Shown: piece by piece, positions 1-8,470 of the stretch
How the letters are laid out: every line of letters starts with the position of its first letter
Position numbering within the stretch: position 1 is the stretch's first letter
Assembly (NCBI RefSeq): GCF_010686705.1
Contig: NZ_JAAGWY010000001.1
Span: 496,001 to 560,000, forward strand
Source of the DNA: Leifsonia tongyongensis
Lineage (GTDB): Bacteria > Actinomycetota > Actinomycetes > Actinomycetales > Microbacteriaceae
DNA: 64,000 nt
Direction: 5' to 3'
Position numbers and translations under genes: made by a program
Notes under the pieces: model-generated
Seen by the model: the letters and a program-made list of their open reading frames with translations, nothing else
The model's database searches: none
Told to the model about the DNA's origin: nothing

Positions 1-814
1 CGGATCCGTCGACGAACCGCTGCTGCGCCTGGTACAGCTCGAGCGAGTTGATGTCGTTGTTCCAGCATCCGTGCTGCTTCGACTCCGCCAGTCGATTCCA
101 CCATTCAGCGTGCTTGGCGCTGGTGAACGATTGCTTGCCGACCGACGCAGCGATGACGTCCTTCTGCGAGCTGAGGTCCTGCGACCCGAGGATCGAGTAG
201 AGCCATCCTCCGAACCAGCCGTCTTTGACACCGCCTGCGATCGTGGTGACCCCCTTGGAGGACAGCGCATCACAGACCGACATCAGCTGGTCCCACGTGG
301 TGGGAATGGTCTGCCCGTACTTCGCCAGCACGTCCTTGCGCACGAGAAGGGGGAACGAGGGCTGGACGTACCAGGGGGCGGTCCAGACCTTTCCGTCGTA
401 GGTCTCCTCGGTCGCGTTGAGGTAGTGGGCGAGCTCGCTCTTCGACAGGTAGTCGGAGACCGGGACGATCTGCTTATTCCAGGCCGGCGTGAGGGCGTTC
501 GTGCCGCCCCAGAAGTACTCGAGGTCCGGGCCGGTCTTGGATGCTGCGGCAGTCTGGAACGAGGGAACGAGTCCGTCGGTCGTCTGAAGCACGGCATCGA
601 TCGTGATGTTGGGGTGCTTGGCCTCGTAGGCCGATACCGCCGCATCGACGAACTTCTGCGCGCCCGGGGCCTCCTGGTCTCCCCACCACCACATCGTGAG
701 TGTGACCTTGCCGGTGGGGAACTTGGCCGCGGCCGGCGCGCTCCCGGCTGTGCCGCTGCACGCGGTCAGCGCGAGCGTTGTCGCGAGAGCGAGGGCTGTT
801 ACCGCTTTTTTCAT
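1..814 (-). CDS. Sugar ABC transporter substrate-binding lipoprotein (3' end cut by window edge)
   Basis: Extracellular sugar-binding lipoprotein of a carbohydrate ABC importer, acting outside the membrane. Translation from the ATG at 812-814 gives MKKAVTALALATTLALTACSG, a lipoprotein signal with lipobox LTAC. A type-1 solute-binding fold follows (WWWGDQEAPGAQKFVDA, then FPLLVRKDVLAKYGQTIPTTWDQL). About 271 residues are visible; the C-terminal part runs off the left edge. It lies 128 bp downstream of the alpha-galactosidase gene, and that gap carries two copies of the AT-rich motif proposed here as the GntR operator, so it probably has its own promoter and heads another importer operon to the left. 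The substrate cannot be told from sequence. Confidence 0.9.
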   Translation of the reverse strand, partial: MKKAVTALALATTLALTACSGTAGSAPAAAKFPTGKVTLTMWWWGDQEAPGAQKFVDAAVSAYEAKHPNITIDAVLQTTDGLVPSFQTAAASKTGPDLEYFWGGTNALTPAWNKQIVPVSDYLSKSELAHYLNATEETYDGKVWTAPWYVQPSFPLLVRKDVLAKYGQTIPTTWDQLMSVCDALSSKGVTTIAGGVKDGWFGGWLYSILGSQDLSSQKDVIAASVGKQSFTSAKHAEWWNRLAESKQHGCWNNDINSLELYQAQQRFVDGS

Positions 815-870
815 TGATGTCACCTTTGACTTCACTTTCGCTAGTCCGTTATCGAAGCCTTGCGTGAGCA

Positions 871-950
871 CAATAATACGATGTAATGCCGGAAAATGGC
901 GAATCCGCGTCTCGCGTCAGTCGCGTGTTGCAGCAATAGGTACTACTTAA
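871..950. promoter_or_regulatory. Pair of candidate GntR operator sites upstream of the binding-protein gene
   Basis: Two AT-rich sites, caataatacgatgtaatg (871-888) and gcaataggtactacttaa (933-950), lie in the gap before the gene starting at 814; the second overlaps the stop codon of the alpha-galactosidase gene. Read on the minus strand they share the core AGTMGTA-N(0-2)-TATTG with sites at 6274-6364 and 8453-8470. A common regulator, most likely the FadR-type GntR protein encoded at 6395-7192, is inferred. Confidence 0.45.
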
Positions 951-3027
951 TGCGGGACAACGCCGAAGGCTCGACGAGGATGAGCCAGGATGACACACCA
1001 TCGCCCTGCGCGGGCAGGGCCACCGAGGCGCCCGTCAGAGGAATGCCGGCGCCGGTCGCGAGATCCGTGGCCCGCGCCGGAAGCTCCGGATCGAAGGCTC
1101 CGGTGATGCTCCCCGGAGTAGATCCGCCGGGGAGCCGGATCGCACAGAGCAGGTGACGGTCCCCGAGGCTGAGCTGGAAAGCGGGGTTCCGCTCCCCCTG
1201 CCCGCCCCGCAACGGTTGTGGTGTAAGTCGCGTCAGCACACCGTCGCGAACGAACGGGGCGATGGTCGATCTGAAGAGGTCGACGTGGACGGCGAGCCGT
1301 TCGCACAGTTCCGCCCTCAGCTCGGGCAGTCGAAGTGAAACACCGAAACGCTGCAGCATGGCGGCGCGCAGTGTGGTGTCGAAGTCGTCGGCACTCAGGG
1401 CGGCGAAGTCGAGCTGCGAGGGAGCGTGGTCCCCGCGCCATTGCGACCAGGACCAGTGCAGCATCGCCGCCGGCGGCAGCATCAGGCTTGCCGCCCAGAA
1501 CACCTGCAGGTGGTGTTCCGTGTAGTCGGGATCCGACAGGAACGAGCAGTGCACATGACGGGCAAGGCCGAGGTCGATACGCAGTCCGCCCGAGGCACAG
1601 GCTTCCAGAACGACACCGGGATGCCTCGCACGGAACGCATCGAGGACCGAGTAGAGGCCCTCGTAGTGGCGGAAGAGGCCGTCGGCTGCGCCGTGCCCGT
1701 GGTCGGTTCGCGTGCAACCGGCTCCGGGGTCGATGTTGAAGTCGAGCTTGAGCCAGACGGCATCCATGTCGTCGACCGCGCGATCGAGCGCGTCGGCGAC
1801 GAAGGCACGGCCCGCTTCGGAGCCGAGACAGACGTAGCCGAGGAACGTCGGATCGTCCGCGTCGACCGATACGGTGTTGGGCTTGTAGGTCGGCGTTCCG
1901 GGTTCGCGGGTTCGCGTGTCGCCGAGCGCAACGATATCCGGACGCGTGCGCCGCACGACCGCGGCCGCACCGATCGCTTCGCCCTCGAGCCAGATGCCGG
2001 GCCTGGCGCCCACGTTCCGGATGGCGCTGCCGAGTTCGCGTAGGCCGCTCGGGAAGCGCTCGGTGTTGACCTCCGCCCAGTCGCCGCGCTGTTCCTGCCA
2101 GTCGCTCGCCGCATCCGGAGCGCCGAACCACCCGGCATCGACGGTGACCACCTCGATGCCGAGCCGGGCGGCGACGGAGGCGTTGTCGACTATCACTTGT
2201 TCGGTGACCTCGGCGTCCTCGTACGGCCACCAGTGGTTCCACTCGACGGGCATCGCCTCCGAGACGACGGAGCGGGGAATCCACCCGCGCCCGACCGCGC
2301 CGCTGAGGGCGACGGACGCGTGTTCGAGCGTGTCGGCTACGGCGACCACGACCGATGGGGCAGTGACCGCGGCACCCGACGGGACTACGGTCGAGAATTC
2401 CCACGGGTTGATACCCGCGGTGAGCTTCAGCGAGCCTGTCGAGGGAGCGACATCGATGTGCCAGTTTCCGCTCCACGCGGGCGAGACGACGACCGCCGCC
2501 GCATCCGAATGCAGACCCAGCCACGGGTGCCGACCGTGCGACGAACGGCCGGAGAAGGAGCCGATTGCAATCCCCTCCCCAAGCTTTCGCGCCTCCGGCA
2601 CGAATTCCTCGCCCCACGACGAGGTGAAGGACAGGACGTTCCATTCCGCTGCTCCGAGTTCAGCGGCGAGCGGGTCCATCAGCGAGACCTCGCACGACTC
2701 CGAGCCGTCATTGGTGATGGTGAGCCTGAGCTCCCAGACACCCGAGGACGCGGGGCCGGTCGGCCCGACGGGCCTGGCGGACCAGACCGCGGTGAGTGCG
2801 CATCCGTCGATCCCGCCCGCCACAGTGAATGTGCCGTCGTCGGCCAGATTGACGACGGGTGGTGCGCTCGTCGACCAGGACCGCTCCACGCCCATGCACC
2901 GCACGGCGACGGTCGCCAGGTTCTCGAGGACCGCTCGGCCGGCGACGGTGATCGCAGCGAGGGCACCGGGCCGCAGGACGCCGAGCGTTCCGTAGCTCTC
3001 CTCGAGGCGGTCGTCCAAGGCCGTCAT
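943..3027 (-). CDS. Alpha-galactosidase-like glycoside hydrolase, family GH36
   Basis: Probably removes terminal alpha-linked galactose (or a related sugar) from imported oligosaccharides in the cytoplasm; no signal peptide is visible. The 694-residue product has an N-terminal beta-sandwich, then a TIM barrel with WNHWWPYED, the nucleophile-type strand VWLKLDFNIDPG, and LEACASGGLRIDLGL followed by CSFLSDPDYTEHH, which fits the GH36 acid/base region. The start ATG (3025-3027) overlaps the stop of the upstream permease as ATGA, which settles the start over an in-frame extension to 3672. It is the last gene of the binding protein-permease-permease operon. The strand carries KLDFN where classical GH36 enzymes have KWDMN, so specificity may differ from plain alpha-galactosidase. 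Confidence 0.82.
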   Translation of the reverse strand: MTALDDRLEESYGTLGVLRPGALAAITVAGRAVLENLATVAVRCMGVERSWSTSAPPVVNLADDGTFTVAGGIDGCALTAVWSARPVGPTGPASSGVWELRLTITNDGSESCEVSLMDPLAAELGAAEWNVLSFTSSWGEEFVPEARKLGEGIAIGSFSGRSSHGRHPWLGLHSDAAAVVVSPAWSGNWHIDVAPSTGSLKLTAGINPWEFSTVVPSGAAVTAPSVVVAVADTLEHASVALSGAVGRGWIPRSVVSEAMPVEWNHWWPYEDAEVTEQVIVDNASVAARLGIEVVTVDAGWFGAPDAASDWQEQRGDWAEVNTERFPSGLRELGSAIRNVGARPGIWLEGEAIGAAAVVRRTRPDIVALGDTRTREPGTPTYKPNTVSVDADDPTFLGYVCLGSEAGRAFVADALDRAVDDMDAVWLKLDFNIDPGAGCTRTDHGHGAADGLFRHYEGLYSVLDAFRARHPGVVLEACASGGLRIDLGLARHVHCSFLSDPDYTEHHLQVFWAASLMLPPAAMLHWSWSQWRGDHAPSQLDFAALSADDFDTTLRAAMLQRFGVSLRLPELRAELCERLAVHVDLFRSTIAPFVRDGVLTRLTPQPLRGGQGERNPAFQLSLGDRHLLCAIRLPGGSTPGSITGAFDPELPARATDLATGAGIPLTGASVALPAQGDGVSSWLILVEPSALSRIK

Positions 3028-3920
3028 CGGCTGATCCCGGCCGCCATGCCCTGCATGACATAGCGTGACGCGAACACCAGCAGGATGATCGGTGGAAGCG
3101 ACGTGATCAGAAGGCCGGCCGAGATGAGGGGCTGGTCGGTGACGAGGCGGGTGCCGATATTCGCGAGGGTCGGCGTGATCAGCGCCTTGGAGTTGTCCGA
3201 CAACAGGATGTACGCGAACAGCAGTTCGTTCCACATGGCTAGGAACTGGAGCACGGCGACCGTCGCAACACTCGCACGCCCGATCGGCAGGACAACAGCG
3301 ATTATCGTGCGGAAGAAGCCGGCGCCATCGAGCTTGGCCGCCTCGAGCACGCTGTCGGGAATCGCCTTGAAACTCAGCGTGAGGAAGAAGACGGTGAACG
3401 GCAGGCCGGTCGCGATGTAGACCAGGATGAGGCCAGCGAAGCCGTTGACCAGTCCTAGGTCCGAGAGCAGCAGGTAGACCGGGATGATGAGCACCTGGCT
3501 CGGGATCAACATCACGGAGACGAACGTCGCGTTGATGTACCGCGCCCCAGGGACGGGGAGCTTCGCGAGCGCGTATCCCGCGAGAGCGGCCACAACGATC
3601 GTGAACAGTAGGGCCGAGCCGACCACGAAGACGCTGTTTAGCAGCGCCTGGCCGACGCCGTAGTTGTTCCACAGGCTGATGAAATTGTCGAACGTGATGT
3701 GATCGGGCAGTCCGAACGGATTCCGAAGGTAGTCGGCGTTGGTACGAACGGATGCGATGGCCAGGAACACGACCGGATACACCACGGTCGCCGCGATGAC
3801 GAGGAGCAGGATGAAGACGGGCAGCCGTGCGCGCTTGTTCAGGGTGGCGCTGGTCTCGGATGTGCGGGACCGCGAACGGACCTTGGTCGCGTACGGCTTG
3901 TCGGTGCGAATCGTCGTCAC
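3024..3920 (-). CDS. Carbohydrate ABC transporter permease, MalG/CUT1 type
   Basis: Inner-membrane permease of a CUT1 sugar importer, 298 residues. It has a basic cytoplasmic N-terminus, about six transmembrane segments (first around VFILLLVIAATVVYPVVFL) and the EAA-loop signature EAAKLDGAGFFRTIIAVVLP that contacts the ATPase. It is 1 bp from the upstream permease and overlaps the alpha-galactosidase start by 4 bp, so all are translated as one operon. No ATP-binding subunit is encoded nearby; actinobacterial CUT1 systems often share a distant MsiK-type ATPase. Confidence 0.93.
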   Translation of the reverse strand: MTTIRTDKPYATKVRSRSRTSETSATLNKRARLPVFILLLVIAATVVYPVVFLAIASVRTNADYLRNPFGLPDHITFDNFISLWNNYGVGQALLNSVFVVGSALLFTIVVAALAGYALAKLPVPGARYINATFVSVMLIPSQVLIIPVYLLLSDLGLVNGFAGLILVYIATGLPFTVFFLTLSFKAIPDSVLEAAKLDGAGFFRTIIAVVLPIGRASVATVAVLQFLAMWNELLFAYILLSDNSKALITPTLANIGTRLVTDQPLISAGLLITSLPPIILLVFASRYVMQGMAAGISR

Positions 3921-3921
3921 G

Positions 3922-4887
3922 TCAGTCCTCTTCCGAGACTTTGAAGACCTTGACCTGCAGGATTGTGAGCAGGCCGATGAGGAGGAACACGAGCACGGCC
4001 AGCGCCGCTCCGGAACCGAGGTCGGAGCCGGAGAACGCCTTTAGGTAGATCAGGTAGTCGAGCGTCGTGGTGTCGTATCCCGGGCCGCCCGCCGTCATCA
4101 CGAAGATGAATCCGAACAGCGCAGAGAAGGTGTAGAGGATGTTGATGATGAAGACGAAGCCGAGCACGCGGCGGATGTTCGGAAGCGTAATGTGCCACAG
4201 CCGTTTCCACCAGCCGGCCCCGTCGACCGCGGCCGCTTCGAACACGGCGGGGTCGATCGCCGTGAGGCCGCTGAGCACGATGAGGGCCTGGTAGCCAAAG
4301 CCGCTCCAGACCAGTGCGAGCACTATGACGCTGATCGCGAGGTTGGCGTTGCTGAAGAAATTGATCGGATGGCCGCCGACGGCTGTGATCAGCGCGTTCA
4401 CCGGCCCGTTATAGCCGAATGTCGACTTGAACATGATCCCGATGACGGCGGCGGAGAGCACGGACGGGATGAAGAAGACGACGCGGAAGAACTTCCAACC
4501 GCGCACCCGCTCGAACAGCAGCACCGAGACCAGGATCGCTGCGAAGACCACGAGTGGAACCGAGATGAGGAACTTCAGGTTGGTGAGGAAGACGCCCTGC
4601 ACGATCGGGTCGGCGACCAGGTCGAGGTAGTTACCGAGTCCGCGCCAGACGTAGCTGACCCCGTTCGATTTGTTGAGCGAGATGTAGAGGTCGAAGACGA
4701 CCGGGTAGACCATGACTCCGAGCACGATGATCAGCGCCGGGGCGACGGCGGCTAGGCCGATCAGCCTTTGCTTCCGCCCCCAGGACGGGCGCTTGCGACG
4801 CACGGCTCCCGCTCCGGGTTTCGGCGAAGGCGACACCTGGTCGCGTTCCACCTCCGGGGCGCCGGCGCTGACCATCGGAACACTCAT
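3922..4887 (-). CDS. Carbohydrate ABC transporter permease, MalF/UgpA type
   Basis: Partner permease of the CUT1 importer, 321 residues, with a long charged N-terminal tail (KRPSWGRKQRLIG) before the first membrane segment and the EAA loop EAAAVDGAGWWKRLWHITLP. Its ATG shares one base with the stop codon of the binding-protein gene (TAATG), evidence of translational coupling in the order binding protein, MalF-like, MalG-like, glycosidase. Confidence 0.93.
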   Translation of the reverse strand: MSVPMVSAGAPEVERDQVSPSPKPGAGAVRRKRPSWGRKQRLIGLAAVAPALIIVLGVMVYPVVFDLYISLNKSNGVSYVWRGLGNYLDLVADPIVQGVFLTNLKFLISVPLVVFAAILVSVLLFERVRGWKFFRVVFFIPSVLSAAVIGIMFKSTFGYNGPVNALITAVGGHPINFFSNANLAISVIVLALVWSGFGYQALIVLSGLTAIDPAVFEAAAVDGAGWWKRLWHITLPNIRRVLGFVFIINILYTFSALFGFIFVMTAGGPGYDTTTLDYLIYLKAFSGSDLGSGAALAVLVFLLIGLLTILQVKVFKVSEED

Positions 4888-6200
4888 TACTGCGCGCTTT
4901 CCTTCTTGAACGCCTGTTCGATCGTCGATACGGCCTGCTTCGGCGTCGTGGTACCGAGGAAGGTCGTCGCGTTGACCTTGTAGAACTGGTCGATGACCGG
5001 CTGCGCCATCACGTTGTCGAACGGATACACGCGGTTGTCGATCTTCTTGAGACCAGCCGCCTGCGCCTTGAGGAGCGGGTTGGTGATGACCGACGGATCA
5101 GCCTTGTTGCTGTTGGACGCCTCGGTCTGGGACAACTTAACGTATAGGTCGATGGTCGAGGGCTTGGCCAGGTACCTGAGGAAATCCTTCGCGGCTTCCG
5201 GGTTCTTGGAGTACGACGTGATCGACACCGCGACGTTCGGGCCGCCGGCGAGGGTGGCCGGGTACTTCGCGCCGTCGAGGACCGGGATCGGGAAGGCGCC
5301 GACGTTGTCGCCGAGCGACTGAGTGAGCCCCGCGTTGTCCCAGCCACCGCTGAAGTACATCGCGCCCTTGCCCTGGACGAACCCCGCCAGCGAGTCCGCG
5401 TTGCCGACGCTACCGGCGTCCGGGTTCGTCAGCCCGTCCTTGTACAGCTGCGCATAGGCGGTGTAGGCCTTGACCATCGTCGGGTCATCGATCGGGATCG
5501 CGCCGCGGTACATTTTGGTGAACGTGTCGGGCCCGAGCTCGCTCCCGGCCAGGGCCGCGATAACCCACGCGCCGACATAGCCTTCCTGGTTGGCGACGAA
5601 GAACGGCGTCTTGCCAGCCGCCTTGACCTTCTTGGCCAGGTCGAGCAGGCTGCTCCAGTCCGCAGGCGGCTTGGACATGTCGACTCCGGCGTCCGCCATC
5701 GTCTTCTTGTTGTAGTACACGTAGAAGTAAGAGCCGGCGCCGATCGGGAGGGCATCGAGCTTGCCGTTTGGCTTGTAGCCCTGACGAACGGTGTTCCAGC
5801 CAGAGAGGTCGCTCATCGTCCCCTTGTCGAAGACTCCGTTGAGGTCGAGAAGAAAATCGGAGAACGAGATCGTGTTGCCGCCCGCGAAGCTGACCCGGAT
5901 GTCCGGACCGTTTTTAGCAATCGACGCGGCCTGGAACTGAGCGGACGACTTGCTGATGTCGCCAGAGGTCTCCACGACCTTGATCGAAACGTTCGGGTTC
6001 ATCTTTTCGTAGGCCGCGACGGCCTGGGTGAGGAATGAGTGGTCCTTGTCGACGACTCCTTTGTCCGACACATGGTTGAGCAGGGCAGGATCCCAGATCA
6101 CCAGGTCCGTCTTTCCGCTTGCGTTCGCGGCGCCACACCCTGCGAGTGCGGCGATGACTGCGCCGGCCAGCAGGAGTACGCCGAGGCGTCGTGCCTTCAT
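4887..6200 (-). CDS. Sugar ABC transporter substrate-binding lipoprotein
   Basis: First gene of the importer operon, 437 residues. The ATG at 6198-6200 is chosen because it has a GAGGAT ribosome site just upstream and starts a lipoprotein signal, MKARRLGVLLLAGAVIAAL with lipobox LAGC; the frame stays open to 6245 but that extension breaks the signal. The body is a type-1 solute-binding fold (AQFQAASIAKNGPDIRVSF, then FYVYYNKKTMADAGVD, then FSGGWDNAGL). It feeds the two permeases that follow. Pairing with a GH36 enzyme suggests an alpha-galactoside or similar oligosaccharide as substrate, which is inference. Confidence 0.93.
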   Translation of the reverse strand: MKARRLGVLLLAGAVIAALAGCGAANASGKTDLVIWDPALLNHVSDKGVVDKDHSFLTQAVAAYEKMNPNVSIKVVETSGDISKSSAQFQAASIAKNGPDIRVSFAGGNTISFSDFLLDLNGVFDKGTMSDLSGWNTVRQGYKPNGKLDALPIGAGSYFYVYYNKKTMADAGVDMSKPPADWSSLLDLAKKVKAAGKTPFFVANQEGYVGAWVIAALAGSELGPDTFTKMYRGAIPIDDPTMVKAYTAYAQLYKDGLTNPDAGSVGNADSLAGFVQGKGAMYFSGGWDNAGLTQSLGDNVGAFPIPVLDGAKYPATLAGGPNVAVSITSYSKNPEAAKDFLRYLAKPSTIDLYVKLSQTEASNSNKADPSVITNPLLKAQAAGLKKIDNRVYPFDNVMAQPVIDQFYKVNATTFLGTTTPKQAVSTIEQAFKKESAQ

Positions 6201-6273
6201 AACATCCTCTTTTTCGTCTTTGATTGCGAGAGTCCTGAACGGCATTGGTACGCACCGTCGCGAACACGTGAAA

Positions 6274-6364
6274 GTAATAGTACTACATATGTTTTCGGCT
6301 TTACAGGACGGATGTGCTCAGCGCCGGGCGCGCAGCCCATCGTCGTCATATAAATACGACTAAT
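6274..6364. promoter_or_regulatory. Pair of candidate GntR operator sites upstream of importer operon
   Basis: The gap between the binding-protein start (6200) and the gntR stop (6395) holds gtaatagtactacatat at 6274-6290, with the perfect core palindrome TAGTACTA, and catataaatacgactaat at 6347-6364. Both match the motif found before the genes starting at 814 and 8388. The spacing of about 73 bp is near that of the pair at 871/933 (about 62 bp), so looping or cooperative binding is possible. Confidence 0.45.
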
Positions 6365-6394
6365 CATCGAGTTAGAAGCTGGCGAAAGCCGCCG

Positions 6395-7192
6395 CTATCG
6401 GCGGTCGGCAGACGCGCGGTCGTCCACCTGCCCGAGGGCTTCGATCAGGGCTGTCTTGCCCTCCAGCACCACTGCCAGCATCGCATCCGTCGCCGCTGTG
6501 GGGTCACCGCTCGTGATGGCGGTGAGCACCTCCCGGTGTGAACGGGCGTCCGCGGCGAAGTCGAAGTGGTTGTGCTGGGCGTTCTGCTGCACCTCGAATG
6601 TGAGCCGCATGAAATCGGCGACCAGCTGGCCGAAGCGCTGCAGAAGGTCATTGTGGCAGGCCGCATAGACCGCCATGTGGAATTCGACGTCGCTCGCCGC
6701 GTATTGGTCGGGGAAGTCGACCTTGGCGGCCATCTCGGCGTGCGCGTGCTCGAGTCGCCGGAGATCGGGCATGGTCGCGCGGACAGCAGCGAGCTTGGCG
6801 GCCGCGGGCTCCAGGATCTGTCGCAGTTCGACCAGGTCGCGCATCGCGTCCCCCCCGAGCCCTTGTGCCAGGTGCCACGTGAGCAGGTCGCTGTCGAAGG
6901 CGCTCCACAGCTCGCGCGGGCGTACCCGGGTGCCGACGCGCTGGCGGGTCTCGACCAGTCCCTTGGCGGCAAGAACCTTCATCGCCTCTCGCACCGAGGT
7001 GCGGCTAACGCCGTACTCGTCGATCAGCTCGGCCTCGCGCGGCAGGATCGCACCCGGCTGGTACCGGCCGCCGACGATCGCCTGCCCGAGGCCGTCGATC
7101 ACCCGTCCCTGCTGGCCGCGGATGTTGTATCCGGAGCTCTTCCCCCGGGAATTCGGAGCTGCTGGGCCCGGGCCGCCGTTGTTCATAGTCAT
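6395..7192 (-). CDS. FadR-subfamily GntR transcriptional regulator
   Basis: DNA-binding regulator of 265 residues. An N-terminal winged helix (VSRTSVREAMKVLAAKGLVETRQRVGTRV, about residues 60-90) is followed by an FCD ligand-binding domain (LVELRQILEPAAAKLAAVR, DVEFHMAVYAACHNDLL, HREVL), a domain that often binds sugar acids with a metal ion. Its ATG overlaps the stop of the dehydratase gene as ATGA, so the two are co-translated. It probably senses a sugar-acid intermediate and controls its own operon and the two transporter promoters that share the AT-rich motif. Confidence 0.9.
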   Translation of the reverse strand: MTMNNGGPGPAAPNSRGKSSGYNIRGQQGRVIDGLGQAIVGGRYQPGAILPREAELIDEYGVSRTSVREAMKVLAAKGLVETRQRVGTRVRPRELWSAFDSDLLTWHLAQGLGGDAMRDLVELRQILEPAAAKLAAVRATMPDLRRLEHAHAEMAAKVDFPDQYAASDVEFHMAVYAACHNDLLQRFGQLVADFMRLTFEVQQNAQHNHFDFAADARSHREVLTAITSGDPTAATDAMLAVVLEGKTALIEALGQVDDRASADRR

Positions 7193-8388
7193 TTGGCGAC
7201 CGATACTATCGGTACCTCCGGCGATGAGTAGACGGAGACGCCGTCGATCTCGATGTCAACCGCGCGGAGATAGGGAGCCACCGCGTCCAGCTCCACGGTC
7301 ATTCCCAACCCGGGAGCGTCGGGGATATGGATCTGACCGTTGCGGTCGGGCAGCAGGTGGTTGGCCGTGATCCGCGTCGCCAGCTCGCTCGGGCCCGCGG
7401 GATACTCACAGATGCGGTGCTCCGCGAGCCCGGCGAACGGCTGCAGCGACGCTGAGAGAGCCAGGTGCGACGTGAAGGTGTGGTTGACGAACGTCACCCC
7501 TCGGGCCGCCGCGTAGTCGGCGACGGCCTTCGCCGGTCCGATCCCGCCGATCCGCCCGGTGTCGATCTGAACGAACCTGACGCCGCCGTGGTCGATCAGG
7601 TTACGGGCCATGTGCACATTATGGGCGCCTTCACCGCCCGCGACGCCGACGGACCCGCTGCGGGCGCCCAGGGACGAATACGCGGAGTACGCCTCGGCGT
7701 GAAACGGTTCCTCCAGCCAGACGACGCCCGCTTCCTCGAGAGCCGGGATTCGCGCTGCCGCTTGGCCCACGTCCTCACCCCAGATCTGGCCGGCGTCGAT
7801 GAGCAGGACTGTCTCCGCTCCGATGCCTTCCCGCGCCGCCTGCAGCTGGTCGCGGTCGCTCTCCACACTTACTTCGCCAAAGCCTGCCCAGCCGAGCTTG
7901 ACGGCGCGGAAGCCCCGGGCAACCGCATCCCGTGTCCGCTCCAGCGTCTGCTGGGGCGTGTCCCCGAAGAGCATCGAAGCATACGGCGTCTTCGCGTGGA
8001 CCCGCTCGTATCCCAGCAGGCTCCAGACCGGGACAGAACGTGCTTGGCCGAGCAGGTCCCACAGCGCCATCTCGATGCCGGAGAACGTGTGCGCGGCCTG
8101 GAGGAGGTCCATGCTTCTGCGCGAGACGCCGGCCGCGATCCGCGCGATGTCGGCCGGGCCGTCGATGCGCTCGCCGAGCACCGATGCTGCGACCGGCTGG
8201 CAGACGCCATGGGACCTCGGCGTGATGAACGCGGCGATGGAGGTGAGCGGTGACGCCTCGCACTCGCCCCAACCCTGCACTCCGTTGTCCGCGGTCACGC
8301 GCACGAGCAGCGCATCCTGGCTTCCATCCGCCTCGAGCGTGATCTCGGGCATGGCGAGATAGAAGAATTCGACGGCATCGATACGCAT
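7189..8388 (-). CDS. Enolase-superfamily sugar-acid dehydratase (mandelate racemase/muconate lactonizing type)
   Basis: Predicted to dehydrate an aldonic acid, such as L-fuconate or L-rhamnonate, to a 2-keto-3-deoxy acid. 399 residues from the ATG at 8386-8388 (MRIDAVEFFYL); the frame is open to 8424 but the family start fits the inner ATG. Metal-ligand carboxylates are in IDAGQIW (D198), WLEEPF (E226/E227) and GGEGAHN (E253); the C-terminal acid/base dyad candidates are in QIDTGRIGG and NHTFTSH (H303). The usual KxK of strand 2 reads KLG (K164), so the second lysine is absent, as in some dehydratase subgroups. It is coupled to gntR by ATGA overlap. Confidence 0.85.
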   Translation of the reverse strand: MRIDAVEFFYLAMPEITLEADGSQDALLVRVTADNGVQGWGECEASPLTSIAAFITPRSHGVCQPVAASVLGERIDGPADIARIAAGVSRRSMDLLQAAHTFSGIEMALWDLLGQARSVPVWSLLGYERVHAKTPYASMLFGDTPQQTLERTRDAVARGFRAVKLGWAGFGEVSVESDRDQLQAAREGIGAETVLLIDAGQIWGEDVGQAAARIPALEEAGVVWLEEPFHAEAYSAYSSLGARSGSVGVAGGEGAHNVHMARNLIDHGGVRFVQIDTGRIGGIGPAKAVADYAAARGVTFVNHTFTSHLALSASLQPFAGLAEHRICEYPAGPSELATRITANHLLPDRNGQIHIPDAPGLGMTVELDAVAPYLRAVDIEIDGVSVYSSPEVPIVSVAK

Positions 8389-8452
8389 GGAGGGCCAATC
8401 GTCAGCAGGTGCCCGGACGTCCACGACTCCGGGGAAGGATCTCTACAGGGTA

Positions 8453-8470
8453 GCAATAAATACTACTTTT
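8453..8470. promoter_or_regulatory. Candidate GntR operator upstream of dehydratase-gntR operon
   Basis: The 18-mer gcaataaatactactttt lies 65 bp before the dehydratase start and overlaps the stop codon of the epimerase-like gene. It differs from the site at 933-950 only in the central dinucleotide and the last two bases. Its place suggests autoregulation of the dehydratase-gntR operon. Confidence 0.45.

Noticed and set aside
943-3672. Longer 909-residue version of the alpha-galactosidase
   Set aside because: The extra N-terminus is the permease gene read out of frame; the ATGA overlap at 3024-3027 gives the real start.
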